Source: Pseudorhodoferax sp032153935 (GTDB lineage Bacteria; Pseudomonadota; Gammaproteobacteria; Burkholderiales; Burkholderiaceae_C). Taken from it: a stretch of DNA of 64,000 nt. Below, one piece after another: positions 18,805-27,951 of this stretch (the first letter of the stretch is position 1; each line of letters starts with the position of its first letter). Position numbers and translations under genes: made by a program. The stretch covers positions 6,076,001 through 6,140,000 of the forward strand of contig NZ_CAXUQL020000001.1 of NCBI RefSeq assembly GCF_964253035.1. The letters run 5' to 3'. Below the pieces are notes generated by a model that was given only the letters and a program-made list of their open reading frames with translations, did not search any database and was not told the DNA's origin.

Positions 18805-20385
18805 TCAGTTCACCGCGCGCTCGCCGGCCGCCCAATGGAGGGCCCGCAAGGCCTTCTTGTCGACCTTGCCCAGCGCCGTCAGTGGCAACGCGGCCAGGAA
18901 CTCGACGCGCTTGGGCGTGGCGACCGCTCCCTTGGCCTGGCGCACGCCCTCGGTGATGGCGTCCGCCGACAGCACGCTGCCCGGCCGCGGCTGCACGTAG
19001 GCCATCACCATCTCGCCCCACTTGGGATCGGGCACGCCGATCACGGCGGCCGCGGCCACACCGGACTGGCTGCAGATGGCGTCCTCCACCTCCTTGGGGT
19101 AGACGTTGAAGCCGCCCGAGATGATCAGGTCCTTCTTGCGGTCGACGATGTAGTACAGGCCGTCGGCATCGCGGTAGGCCACATCGCCGGTGTGCAGCCA
19201 GTCGCCGGCCAGGGCCGAAGCCGTTTCCTCGGGCTTGTTCAGGTAGCCCGACATGACCAGCGGGCCGCGCACGCAGATCTCGCCGACCTGGTCGTCGGCC
19301 ACCGCTGCGTTGTTTTCGTCCAGCAGCGCGAGACGCACCTGCGGATACGGGCGGCCGGCACTGGCCAGTTGGGCGTCCGTCAGTTGGGCGTGCTCCGCAC
19401 GGCCCAGGATGAGCAGGTCGTTCGGCGCTTCCGTCTGCCCGTAGCTCTGGATCAGGATGGGGCCCATGGTGGCCAGTGCCTGCCGGATGCGGGCGGGCGA
19501 TGCGGGTGCGCCGCTGTAGACCAGCGCATGGAAGCGCGACCAGTCGACCTCGGCGTTGCGGCTGGAATCCAGGATGCCGTAGAGCATGGTCGGCACCAGC
19601 CAGGTGACGTTGCAGTCATGGCGCTTGACCGTGTCGATGAAGCCATCGACGCTGAACGCGCGCAGCAGCGTCACGCTGCCGCCCTGCATCAGGCAGGGCA
19701 CGACCAGCGAGCCGGCACCGTGGGAGATCGGGGCTGCGCAGAGGTAGCGCACCTGCTCCGGCCATTCCTTGGCCGCGAGGTCCAGCAGCGCGTTGCTGAC
19801 CAGCGCGCGGTTGGACAGCATGACACCCTTCGGGCGCCCGGTCGTGCCGCCGGTGTAGGCGAGCCGGACGATGTCCTCGGCCTGCCCGGAGCTGGCCAGC
19901 GGCTGCGGCGTGAAGGCGGCGATGGAAGACTCCAGCGTCGGGAAGCCGGGCAGCGCGCCGAGCGAGATCCAGTGGCGCACACCCGTGCAGCGTTCGCGCA
20001 GCACCGCAGCGCGGGCGCCGTGGTACGCGTCGGCGATGACCAGATCGGCGCCGCTGTCGTCCAGCACATAGGCGTGGTCGTCTTCGCTCCCCAGCGCGTG
20101 CAGGGTGACCGAGCGCAGGCCGCGCAGGTACACCGCAGCGATGACCGCGAACACCTCGAAGCGGTTGACGCCGAGCTGCGCCACCGTGTCGCCAGGCTTC
20201 AGGCCCAGGCTGTCGAAGAACTGCGCCAGCCGGCTGATCCACTCACCCAGTTCGCGGTAGCTCACGACGGCCTCGTCGCTGACGAAGGCCTTGCGCCCGG
20301 GGTAGCGGGAGATCGCGGCGACCAGCTGGTCACCCACGGTTGCGCCCTGGAAAAGCGCACTGCGCGCTGGTGCTTCATTCGACAT
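18805..20385 (-). CDS. AMP-forming acyl-CoA synthetase
   Basis: A ligase of about 526 residues. Motifs are YTGGTTGRPKG (P-loop), SYGQTEAP (A5), LHTGDVA (A7), DRKKDLIISGG (A8) and the catalytic Lys in LGKVDKKAL. It should activate the imported carboxylate for the thiolase/SDR route downstream. The ATG at 20385 is preferred because AGGG lies 8 nt upstream; GTG at 20400 and ATG at 20391 are alternatives, and any of them overlaps the Bug gene. Confidence 0.92.
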   Translation of the reverse strand: MSNEAPARSALFQGATVGDQLVAAISRYPGRKAFVSDEAVVSYRELGEWISRLAQFFDSLGLKPGDTVAQLGVNRFEVFAVIAAVYLRGLRSVTLHALGSEDDHAYVLDDSGADLVIADAYHGARAAVLRERCTGVRHWISLGALPGFPTLESSIAAFTPQPLASSGQAEDIVRLAYTGGTTGRPKGVMLSNRALVSNALLDLAAKEWPEQVRYLCAAPISHGAGSLVVPCLMQGGSVTLLRAFSVDGFIDTVKRHDCNVTWLVPTMLYGILDSSRNAEVDWSRFHALVYSGAPASPARIRQALATMGPILIQSYGQTEAPNDLLILGRAEHAQLTDAQLASAGRPYPQVRLALLDENNAAVADDQVGEICVRGPLVMSGYLNKPEETASALAGDWLHTGDVAYRDADGLYYIVDRKKDLIISGGFNVYPKEVEDAICSQSGVAAAAVIGVPDPKWGEMVMAYVQPRPGSVLSADAITEGVRQAKGAVATPKRVEFLAALPLTALGKVDKKALRALHWAAGERAVN

Positions 20386-21376
20386 GGACATCGCCCTCAC
20401 GGATCATTTTTTGCCACTTCGGGAAATCGCTCTTCATCGACTCGGCGAAGGCCTGCGTGCTCAACTGCGACGGCATGAGGCCGAGTTCCTCCAGGCGCTT
20501 CTCTGCTTCGGGGGTGCGCATCGCCTGCAAGGCGGTGCCGGAGACCTTCTGGGAGACCGCCTCAGGCAGATGCGCCGGGCCGAACAGCGAGAACCAGCCC
20601 ACGGGTTCGAAGCCCGGCACGCCCAGCTCCTCCAGCGTCGGCACCTGCGGAAAGCTCGGCGAGCGCTTCGGCCCGGTCACGGCGATGACCTTGAGCTTGC
20701 CGGACAGCACATGCGGCCGCAGCGATGCGATGTCGACGAACGCGCAATCGACCTGCTGGCCGATCAGGGCCGTCAGCAAGGGGGCGGAACCGCTGTACGG
20801 CACGTGCACCATGTCCAGCTTCTGCGAGGCGTTGAACAGCGCGCCGTGCAGGTGCGCCGTGCCGGCGTTGCCGTTGGACCCATAGCTCACCTTGCCGGGC
20901 CGGGCGCGGACCGAGGCCACGAAGTCCTTGACCGTGTTGAGCGGCGACGAAGCCGGCAAGGCCAGAAAGCTGACGGAGGTGGCGAGCTGGGCGAGCGGCG
21001 TGAAATCGCGGAAAGGGTCGTAGGGCAGGTTCTTGTACAGACCTGGCGCCTGGATCAGCGTCGTGATGCCCAGCAGCAGCGTGTGGCCGTCGGGTGCGGC
21101 CCTGGCGGCGAAGGCATTGCCGATCTGGCCGCCGGCGCCGGCCTTGTTCTCGACCACGACGGGCGAACCCCAGCGCCTGGACAGCTCCATGGCGAGCATG
21201 CGGGCCACGATGTCCGTGCCCCCGCCGGGTGCGAACGGCACGACGATGGTCACCGGCCGGGATGGGTAGGCGGCCTCGCTGGCGAGGCTTGGTCCGTGCG
21301 GCAGAACCGACGCCAGCGCCGCGGCACCGCTCGAAAGGACAAAGCTGCGCCGGCCCCGGCTGCATGGGTTTTCCAT
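20375..21376 (-). CDS. Bug-family (TTT) periplasmic substrate-binding protein
   Basis: A 333-residue exported protein with a twin-arginine-like signal (RGRRSFVLSSGAAA). The mature part shows the Bug signatures YPSRPVTIVVPFAPGGGTD, ENKAGAGGQIG, YGSNGNAGTAHLHG and VPYSGSAPLL. Bug proteins bind carboxylates, often for tripartite tricarboxylate transporters, but no TctA/TctB membrane genes are in the window. GGAG sits before the ATG. As first gene of the CoA ligase/thiolase operon it probably captures that operon's substrate. Confidence 0.93.
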   Translation of the reverse strand: MENPCSRGRRSFVLSSGAAALASVLPHGPSLASEAAYPSRPVTIVVPFAPGGGTDIVARMLAMELSRRWGSPVVVENKAGAGGQIGNAFAARAAPDGHTLLLGITTLIQAPGLYKNLPYDPFRDFTPLAQLATSVSFLALPASSPLNTVKDFVASVRARPGKVSYGSNGNAGTAHLHGALFNASQKLDMVHVPYSGSAPLLTALIGQQVDCAFVDIASLRPHVLSGKLKVIAVTGPKRSPSFPQVPTLEELGVPGFEPVGWFSLFGPAHLPEAVSQKVSGTALQAMRTPEAEKRLEELGLMPSQLSTQAFAESMKSDFPKWQKMIREGDVHVE

Positions 21377-21482
21377 GGGGTCTCCTGGATGTGTTTGTGG
21401 GTTGGTGCAGAAATTCTTCCAGCTTGGCGCGAAACTGCGATCCCTAGAATGTCCGCTCAGCGGATGAAATTCAGGAGATGTT

Positions 21483-22265
21483 TTGACCGGTGCGACGCGT
21501 GGCAAGGCAGACAAGGACGCAGGCAACCGCTCCTTGCTGCGCGGCCTGGCGGTGCTCGACTGCATCGGCCGGCACGCCGGCCGGGGCATCCGGGTCTCGG
21601 ACATCATGAGCGCGTGCCAGCTGGAACGCGCCACCGTGTACCGCCTGCTGGCCACGCTGCAGGACTGCGGCTACATCACGACCGCCGAACGCTTCCACTA
21701 CGTTCCGACGAACCGGGTCGCACCGCACGACGGCTCTCAGACCGACGCGTTGGCCAGGCGACTGGCCCCGGTGCTGGAGCGGGTCAGCGAACAGACAGGA
21801 GACGCGGCGTTTGCGGTCGTGCGCGAGGGAACGCAGTCCCATTGCGTGGCGCGGCACATCGGCACCTTCCCCGTCCAGGTCCTGGGTGTCCAGGTCGGGC
21901 GCAGGCAGCCGCTCGGGGTGGGTGCGGCAGGTCTGGCGCTGCTCGCAACGCTCCCGCCTGCCGAGGCCGAGAGCATTGCCGAGTCCAATGCGGCCGCGCT
22001 GGATGCCTACGGCGGGATGACCAAGGCGAGACTGCTCAAGCTGTTGGCCGCCACCCGTGAACGCGGGTGGTCGGTGGTGGCCAACCATGTCGCGCAGAAC
22101 ACGCTGGGCGTCGGCATCGCCGTCTCCAGCGTCAAGGGCCAGTTCGACGCAGCCATCAGCGTGGCGGCGCCGCTCGAACGCATGTCGCCCGCGCGGCAGC
22201 TGCAGATCGCCAGGCTCATGAAGGAAGCGTTCGCCGTGCAGGAGCGCCAGCGGCGCTCCGCCTGA
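21483..22265 (+). CDS. IclR-family transcriptional regulator
   Basis: A 260-residue regulator with an N-terminal winged helix (LERATVYRLLATLQDCGYI) and C-terminal ligand domain (RQPLGVGAAGLALLATLP, TLGVGIAVSS). The start is TTG with AGGAG 5 nt upstream; a nearby ATG hits a stop immediately. It diverges from the Bug-CoA ligase operon across about 106 bp and is the natural candidate regulator of that operon. It converges with the amidohydrolase gene. Confidence 0.93.
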   Translation: MTGATRGKADKDAGNRSLLRGLAVLDCIGRHAGRGIRVSDIMSACQLERATVYRLLATLQDCGYITTAERFHYVPTNRVAPHDGSQTDALARRLAPVLERVSEQTGDAAFAVVREGTQSHCVARHIGTFPVQVLGVQVGRRQPLGVGAAGLALLATLPPAEAESIAESNAAALDAYGGMTKARLLKLLAATRERGWSVVANHVAQNTLGVGIAVSSVKGQFDAAISVAAPLERMSPARQLQIARLMKEAFAVQERQRRSA

Positions 22266-22282
22266 TCTGCGGGGCTGCGTCG

Positions 22283-23149
22283 TCAGCCCGTCAGCCCCAG
22301 CAGCCGCATCGCATTGCCCTTCAGGATCCCCGGCATCACCTCGGGCTTGAACCCCGCCTCCTCCGAGTCCTTGAGCCAGCGGTCCGGCGAGATCAGCGGC
22401 CAGTCGCTGGCGAACAGCACGCGGTCTTTCAGCAGGGTGTTGGCGTACTGGATCAGCTGCTTCGGAAAGTACTTGGGGCTCCAGCCCGAGAGGTCGATCC
22501 ACACGTTGGGCTTGTGCGTGGCGACCGACAGCGCCTCGTCCTGCCACGGGAAGCTGGGGTGCGCCATGACGATCTGCATGTCCGGGAAATCGATCGCCAC
22601 GTCGTCCAGGTGCATGGGGTTGCTGTACTCCAGCCGCAGGCCACCGCCGCAGCGCATGCCAGAACCGATGCCGCTGTGGCCGGTGTGGAAGATGGCCGGC
22701 AGCTTGTGCTCGGCGATGACCTCGTAGATCGGCCAGGCCATCTTGTCGTAGGGGTGGAAGCCCTGCACTGTGGGGTGGAACTTGAAGCCCTTCACGCCGT
22801 GTTCCTCGACGAGCCGGCGCGCCTCGCGCGCGCCCATCTTGCCCTTGTGCGGGTCGATGCTGGCGAACGCGATCATGATGTCCGAATTCTTCTGCGCGGC
22901 CTCGGCGATCTCCTCGTTCGGGATGCGGCGGCGGCCCAGCTGCGACTCGGCATCGACGCCGAACATCACGAAGCCGATCTTGCGCTCGCGGTAGTAGTCG
23001 ATGCTCTCCTGGATGGTCGGCCGGCGGCTGGAGCGGAAGTACTTGTCGGCCGCGCGGTCGTACTCCTCGCCGTAGTTGTCGAAAGGGTTCCAGCAGCTGA
23101 TCTCGGCGTGCGTGTGGGTGTCGATGGCAATCAGGTTGGTGCAGTCCAT
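22283..23149 (-). CDS. Metal-dependent amidohydrolase (ACMSD/CouO-like)
   Basis: A 288-residue TIM-barrel hydrolase with metal ligands in IDTHTHAE, KFHPTV, FHTGHSG, MAHPSFPW and FASDWPL. The family includes ACMSD-type decarboxylases and the beta-ketoacyl-CoA hydrolase CouO of coumarate catabolism. It is divergent from the crotonase/feruloyl-CoA synthase operon over a 103-bp region carrying a palindrome, so hydrolysis of a 4-hydroxyphenyl-beta-ketoacyl-CoA is a reasonable guess. The assignment rests on context and motif style; alignment is needed. Confidence 0.8.
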   Translation of the reverse strand: MDCTNLIAIDTHTHAEISCWNPFDNYGEEYDRAADKYFRSSRRPTIQESIDYYRERKIGFVMFGVDAESQLGRRRIPNEEIAEAAQKNSDIMIAFASIDPHKGKMGAREARRLVEEHGVKGFKFHPTVQGFHPYDKMAWPIYEVIAEHKLPAIFHTGHSGIGSGMRCGGGLRLEYSNPMHLDDVAIDFPDMQIVMAHPSFPWQDEALSVATHKPNVWIDLSGWSPKYFPKQLIQYANTLLKDRVLFASDWPLISPDRWLKDSEEAGFKPEVMPGILKGNAMRLLGLTG

Positions 23150-23206
23150 GAGGTCTCCGTTCTAGGGGTAAGTACCAGGCATCCGGCTGTCGATTCTGCC
23201 TTGATT

Positions 23207-23225
23207 TGGTTATTTTTCATAACCA
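23207..23225. promoter_or_regulatory. Palindrome in the divergent promoter of the phenylpropanoid module (likely MarR operator)
   Basis: TGGTTATTTTTCATAACCA is a perfect 7-bp inverted repeat with a 5-nt spacer between the divergent amidohydrolase and crotonase genes. Length and AT content fit a MarR-family operator, and a marR gene closes the module (31394-31879). In known ferulate clusters a MarR repressor is released by the hydroxycinnamoyl-CoA. Confidence 0.6.
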
Positions 23226-23252
23226 TAATCGCATCACTTCCAGGACCCCATC

Positions 23253-24026
23253 ATGACCCATCCCGACCTCACCTTCGAACGCCAGGACAGCATCGCCATC
23301 GTGCGGCTGAACCGCGCCGCCAAGCGCAACGCGCTCAACGACGGCCTGATCCTGGCGCTGCGCGACACCTTCCAGAACCTGCCCGAGGGCGTGGGCGCGG
23401 TGGTCATCGATGGCGCGGGCGAACACTTCTGCGCCGGGCTGGACCTGTCCGAACTCAAGGAGCGTGACGCGGGCCAGGGCGTGCTGCATTCGCGCATGTG
23501 GCACCAGGCGCTGGACTGCGTGCAGTCCGGCCCGGTGCCGGTGGTGGCGGCGCTGCACGGCGCGGTGGTCGGCGGCGGGCTGGAGCTGGCCAGCGCCTGC
23601 CACATCCGCGTGGCCGACGCGAGCACCTTCTACGCGCTGCCCGAGGGCACGCGCGGCATCTTCGTGGGCGGTGGTGGTTCGGTGCGCATCCCCAAGCTGA
23701 TCGGCGTGGCGCGCATGACCGACATGATGATGACGGGCCGCGTCTACAAGGCCGAGGAAGGCGAGCGCGCCGGCTTCGCGCAGTACCTGGTGCCGCAGGG
23801 CCAGGCGCTGGACAAGGCGATCGAGCTGGCCCGGCGCATCGCGACCAACGCGCCGCTGACCAACTACGCCCTGATGCACGCCCTGCCGCGCATCGCCGAG
23901 CAGCCGGCCGACCACGGCCTGTTCACCGAAGCGCTGATGGCCGGCATCGCGCAGGACGCGCCGGCCGCCAAGGAGCGCGTGCGCGCCTTCCTCGAAGGCC
24001 GCGCCGCCAAGGTCTCGAAAGACTGA
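23253..24026 (+). CDS. Enoyl-CoA hydratase/isomerase (crotonase) family protein
   Basis: A 257-residue crotonase. The oxyanion-hole segments are HFCAGLDLSEL and HGAVVGGGLELASACHI, and the catalytic Glu position is in LPEGTRGIFVGGGG. It lacks the NWGIPPGN-type segment of hydroxycinnamoyl-CoA hydratase-lyases, so plain hydration of a cinnamoyl-CoA is favoured over retro-aldol cleavage to an aldehyde. It is first in a plus-strand operon with feruloyl-CoA synthase. Confidence 0.9.
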   Translation: MTHPDLTFERQDSIAIVRLNRAAKRNALNDGLILALRDTFQNLPEGVGAVVIDGAGEHFCAGLDLSELKERDAGQGVLHSRMWHQALDCVQSGPVPVVAALHGAVVGGGLELASACHIRVADASTFYALPEGTRGIFVGGGGSVRIPKLIGVARMTDMMMTGRVYKAEEGERAGFAQYLVPQGQALDKAIELARRIATNAPLTNYALMHALPRIAEQPADHGLFTEALMAGIAQDAPAAKERVRAFLEGRAAKVSKD

Positions 24027-24049
24027 TCCCTACTTCCCCGGAGGATTCG

Positions 24050-25954
24050 ATGACGGAGACAAGACAGGCTGCCGCCGGCAGCCAGGGCGCTGCTGCGCCC
24101 CGATTCCGGGCCGCGCCCTACGGGGTGACCCGTGGCGTGCTGCGCGAAGGCGCCGACGGTGTGCGCTACCTCAGCGCCGAGGGGCCATTGCCGCACTACG
24201 CGCACCGCATGAACGACCGCCTGGTGCACTGGGCGGCCACGGCGCCCGAGCGCACCTTCATCGCCCAGCGCGAGCAACTGGCCGATGGCAGCCGTGGCGA
24301 CTGGATCCGGCTGAGCTACAGCCAGTTCCTGGCCCGGGCGCGCTGCATCGCCCAGGCCCTGCTGCAATACGGCCTGTCGGACGAGCGGCCGGTCGCCATC
24401 CTGGCCGAGAACAGCCTGGACCACGCGCTCGTGGCCTTCGGCTGCCTGCTGATCGGCGTGCCGCATTGCCCCGTCTCCACGCCCTATGCGCTGGTCAGCA
24501 AGGACTACGAGAAGCTGCGCCACGTCATGCGCACGCTGACGCCCGGCCTGGTGTTCGCGGCCGATGCACGCTTCGGCCCCGCCATCGCCGCCACCGTGGA
24601 GCCTGGCGTGCCGGTGGTCCTGGGCACCGGCCGGCTCGAAGGCCGCGCCAGCGTGCCGCTGGCCGAGCTGCTGGCGACGCCAGCCACCCAGGCCGTGGAC
24701 GAGGCCATGCACCACGTGCATCCCGGCACCATCACCAAGTTCCTGTTCACCTCGGGCTCGACCAAGAACCCCAAGGCGGTGATCAACACGCACCGCATGT
24801 GGTGCGCCAACCAGCAGCAGCTGCGCTCCGGCCTGCCGGTGCTGGCCCACAAGCTCGAAGACGGCTGCGGTCCCGTGCTGGTGGACTGGCTGCCCTGGAA
24901 CCACACCTTCGGCGGCAACCACAACGTCGGCATCGTGCTGGACAACGGGGGCACGCTGTACATCGACGAGGGCAAGCCGACGCCGGCCGGCATCGCGGAG
25001 ACCCTGCGCAACCTGCGCGAGATCGCACCGACGATCTACTTCAACGTGCCGACCGGTTTCGAGGCCATCGCCGACGCGATGGAAACCGATGCCGTGCTGC
25101 GCCGCAAGCTGCTGTCGCGCTGCCAGCTCTTCTACTATGCCGGCGCTGCGCTGCCGCCAGCGGTGTGGGACAAGCTCTACCGCATCGCGGAGCACGAAGT
25201 GGGCGAGCGCATCGTGATGGGCACCGGCCTCGGCATGACCGAGTCGGCGCCGTTCGCACTGTGCGTGACGCGCCCCGAGGTCGTCGCCGCGGAACTGGGC
25301 CTGCCGGCCCTGGGGCTGGAGGTCAAGCTGGTGCCCGTGGACGGCAAGACCGAGGTGCGCTACCGCGGGCCCAACCTCACCCCGGGCTACTGGCGCATGC
25401 CGGAGGAAACGCGCGAGGTCTTCGACGAAGAGGGCTTTTTCCGCAGCGGCGACGCCGTGGAGTGGATCGACCCTACGAGCATCCACCTGGGCCTGCGCTT
25501 CGACGGCCGCATCGCCGAGGACTTCAAGCTGGCCACGGGCACCTTCGTGAGCGTGGGGCCGATGCGCGCCAAGATCACGGCCTACGGCGCGCCCTATGTG
25601 CAGGACGCGGTGCTGACCGGCATCAACCTCAAGGAGGTCGGCGCGCTGATCTTCCCGACCCAGGCCGTGCGCGAACTGGCCCGGCTGCCTGCCGACGCCC
25701 CCATGGCCGAGGTGCTCGCGCACCACGCCGTGCAGGCACATTTCCAGCACGTCATCGACAAGCTCGCGCTTGACGCCACGGGCAGCGCCAACCGCATCGC
25801 CCGCGCCGTGCTCGTGGCCGAGCCGCCGTCCATCGACAAGGGCGAGGTGACGGACAAAGGCTCGATCAACCAGCGTGCCGTGCTCAAGCACCGCGACGCC
25901 ATGGTGCAGGCCCTGCACGGCGGCACCCTGCCCCACACCATCACCCCGCGCTGA
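24050..25954 (+). CDS. fcs: Feruloyl-CoA synthase
   Basis: A 634-residue AMP-forming ligase. It carries FLFTSGSTKNPKAVINT (P-loop, about residue 234), LPWNHTFGGNHN, GTGLGMTESAP, RSGDAVEW and the C-terminal Lys region DKGSINQRAVLKHR, the distinctive pattern and length of Fcs enzymes activating ferulate, coumarate and related acids with CoA. GGAGG lies 6 nt before the ATG. The crotonase gene precedes it by 23 nt and an SDR follows by 10 nt, so they are one operon. Confidence 0.94.
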   Translation: MTETRQAAAGSQGAAAPRFRAAPYGVTRGVLREGADGVRYLSAEGPLPHYAHRMNDRLVHWAATAPERTFIAQREQLADGSRGDWIRLSYSQFLARARCIAQALLQYGLSDERPVAILAENSLDHALVAFGCLLIGVPHCPVSTPYALVSKDYEKLRHVMRTLTPGLVFAADARFGPAIAATVEPGVPVVLGTGRLEGRASVPLAELLATPATQAVDEAMHHVHPGTITKFLFTSGSTKNPKAVINTHRMWCANQQQLRSGLPVLAHKLEDGCGPVLVDWLPWNHTFGGNHNVGIVLDNGGTLYIDEGKPTPAGIAETLRNLREIAPTIYFNVPTGFEAIADAMETDAVLRRKLLSRCQLFYYAGAALPPAVWDKLYRIAEHEVGERIVMGTGLGMTESAPFALCVTRPEVVAAELGLPALGLEVKLVPVDGKTEVRYRGPNLTPGYWRMPEETREVFDEEGFFRSGDAVEWIDPTSIHLGLRFDGRIAEDFKLATGTFVSVGPMRAKITAYGAPYVQDAVLTGINLKEVGALIFPTQAVRELARLPADAPMAEVLAHHAVQAHFQHVIDKLALDATGSANRIARAVLVAEPPSIDKGEVTDKGSINQRAVLKHRDAMVQALHGGTLPHTITPR

Positions 25955-25964
25955 GGAGAACCGC

Positions 25965-26729
25965 ATGAAGATCGAAGCACAGGCCGCCCTCGTCACGGGC
26001 GGCGCATCCGGCCTGGGCGAGGCCACGGCCCGCGAACTGGCGCGCCTGGGCGCCAAGGTCGCGGTGCTGGACCGCAACCTCGAACGCGCACAGCAGGTGG
26101 CCGCCGAGATCGGCGGCACGGCACATGCCTGCGACATCGCCGACACCGCGAGCGTGGAGGCCGCGCTGGACGCGGCCGCCGCCGCGCACGGTCCGGCCCG
26201 CATCCTCATGAACGTGGCCGGCATCGGCTCGGCCAAACGCATCGTGGGCAAGGACGGCCAGGCCGCACCGCTCGAAGACTTCGCCAAGGTGATCGGCGTC
26301 AACCTGATCGGCACCTACAACATCAGCCGGCTGTTCGCGGCGCGCTGCGCCAAGCTCGATCCACGCGATGGCGGCGAGCGCGGCGTGATGGTGTTCACCG
26401 CCTCGGTCGCGGCCTTCGACGGCCAGGTCGGCCAGCAGGCCTACAGCGCGTCCAAGGGCGGGCTGGTCGGTATGACGCTGCCGATGGCGCGCGATCTGGC
26501 GCAGCACGGCATCCGCGTCTGCACGGTGGCGCCCGGCATCTTCGCCACGCCGCTGCTGCTGGAGTTGCCAGAGCCCGTGCAGGCTTCGCTGGCAGCCGCC
26601 ATCCCGTTCCCGCCGCGCCTGGGCAAGCCTTCGGAATTCGCCGAACTGGCCTGCCACATCGTCACCAACGGCCACCTGAACGGCGAGGTCATCCGTCTGG
26701 ATGGCGCGCTGCGCATGGCCCCGAGATGA
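25965..26729 (+). CDS. SDR, 3-hydroxyacyl-CoA dehydrogenase type II-like
   Basis: A 254-residue SDR with VTGGASGLGEA, VNLIGTYNISR, TASVAAFDGQVGQQAYSASK (Ser, Tyr, Lys) and the ending RLDGALRMAPR. It should oxidise the beta-hydroxy-phenylpropionyl-CoA made by the crotonase to the beta-keto thioester, the role of CouM-type enzymes. GAGGAG precedes the ATG. The dispersed repeat begins a few bases after the stop. Confidence 0.9.
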   Translation: MKIEAQAALVTGGASGLGEATARELARLGAKVAVLDRNLERAQQVAAEIGGTAHACDIADTASVEAALDAAAAAHGPARILMNVAGIGSAKRIVGKDGQAAPLEDFAKVIGVNLIGTYNISRLFAARCAKLDPRDGGERGVMVFTASVAAFDGQVGQQAYSASKGGLVGMTLPMARDLAQHGIRVCTVAPGIFATPLLLELPEPVQASLAAAIPFPPRLGKPSEFAELACHIVTNGHLNGEVIRLDGALRMAPR

Positions 26730-26733
26730 GGCC

Positions 26734-26880
26734 CTCCCCCGTTTGGCCGGTCTCACTGCGTTCGACCGTCCTATCCCCCCTCCAGGGGGCGCACCCAGCG
26801 GCCTGGCAGAGCCAGTTCCGCGGGTGCACTGGCATGGCCTGCTCCGCGGCCCTCGGCACCGCGGCTTGCAGGACCTCTCT
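26734..26880 (+). repeat. Dispersed intercistronic repeat, copy 1
   Basis: This segment, starting 5 nt after the SDR stop, is about 80% identical by eye to the reverse complement of 42531-42663. Shared blocks include CAGCGGCCTGGCA, GCCAGTTCCGCGG and CTGGCATGGCCTGCTCCGCG. It can fold small hairpins (CCCCCTCCAGGGGG; CTGGC-AGA-GCCAG). It separates the fcs-SDR genes from the Bug gene. Confidence 0.75.
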
Positions 26881-26922
26881 TTGTCCTCACAGCTGAACCA
26901 CGATTTCACACGGAGACCCACC

Positions 26923-27912
26923 ATGCAACACCGTCGCCATTTCCTGCAGGCCCTGGGCAGCGCCGCCGCCCTGTCCGCACTCTCGCCACTGTCCGCGCTC
27001 GCCCAGGCGCTGGACCAGATCAAGATCATGTACGGCTTTCCGGCCGGCAGCGCGGGCGACAGTGTGGCCCGCCGCGTGGCCGAGAAGCTGGGCGGCACGC
27101 CCTACAGCAAGAACCCGGGCTATGTGGAGAACAAGCCTGGCGCGGGTGGCCGCATCGCGGTGGAGTCGCTCAAGGCCGCACCGGCCGATGGCTCGGTGCT
27201 GACGCTGGCACCGGTCTCGGCGCTGGCCGTCTACCCGCACATCTACCCCAAGCTCAGCTACAAGCAAGAGGAGGTCACGCAGGTCTCCATCGGCGCCATC
27301 ATGTTCCACGGCCTGGCCGTGGGCCCGGCCGTGCCGGCCGAGGTCAAGACGCTCAAGGACTTCCTGGCCTGGGCCAAGGCCAACCCCGACAAGGCCAGCT
27401 ACGGCACGCCGGGCGCCGGCTCCATGCCGCACCTGCTGGGCGCGCTGCTGGGCATCCGCGCGGGCGTGGACCTGAAGCACGTGCCCTACCGCGGCACCGT
27501 GCCCAGCATCACCGACCTCGTGGGCGGCCAGATCGCCGCCGCCATGAACCCCAGCGGCGACTACCTGCAGTACATGAAGACCGGCCGCGTGCGCGTGCTG
27601 GCCACCTCGGGCAAGAAGCGTTCGCCCTTCCTGCCGGACGTGCCGACCTTCATCGAGCTGGGCTACCCCGATGTGACGTCTGAAGAGTGGTTCGGCTTCT
27701 ACGCGCCGGCCAAGACGCCGCCGGCCACGCTGGCCGCCGCCAACGCAGCCATCAACGCCGCGCTGAAGGACAAGGCCGTCATCGACGCGCTGGCCATCGT
27801 CGGCCTGGTCGCGCACGGCAGCACGCCGCAGGAGATGGCGGCCGACCAGAAGGCCGAGTTCGAGCGCTGGGGTCCGCTCGTCAAGCAGATCGGCTTCACG
27901 GCCGAATCCTGA
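26923..27912 (+). CDS. Bug-family (TTT) periplasmic substrate-binding protein
   Basis: A 329-residue protein with a twin-arginine-like signal (HRRHFLQALGSAAA). Bug signatures are IMYGFPAGSAGDS, VENKPGAGGRIAVES, ASYGTPGAGSMPHLLG and HVPYRGTVPSITDL. Within the phenylpropanoid module it may bind an aromatic acid; family members are usually carboxylate binders. No membrane partner genes are nearby. The upstream 193 bp hold the dispersed repeat and a possible separate promoter. Confidence 0.93.
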   Translation: MQHRRHFLQALGSAAALSALSPLSALAQALDQIKIMYGFPAGSAGDSVARRVAEKLGGTPYSKNPGYVENKPGAGGRIAVESLKAAPADGSVLTLAPVSALAVYPHIYPKLSYKQEEVTQVSIGAIMFHGLAVGPAVPAEVKTLKDFLAWAKANPDKASYGTPGAGSMPHLLGALLGIRAGVDLKHVPYRGTVPSITDLVGGQIAAAMNPSGDYLQYMKTGRVRVLATSGKKRSPFLPDVPTFIELGYPDVTSEEWFGFYAPAKTPPATLAAANAAINAALKDKAVIDALAIVGLVAHGSTPQEMAADQKAEFERWGPLVKQIGFTAES

Positions 27913-27951
27913 TCCCCTGACCCCACCCACCACCACCGGAGGAGACACCAG

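Noticed and set aside
23253..24026. Calling the crotonase a feruloyl-CoA hydratase-lyase (vanillin-forming)
   Set aside because: The segment around the catalytic Glu reads LPEGTRGIFVGGGG instead of the hydratase-lyase signature, and no vanillin dehydrogenase is nearby.
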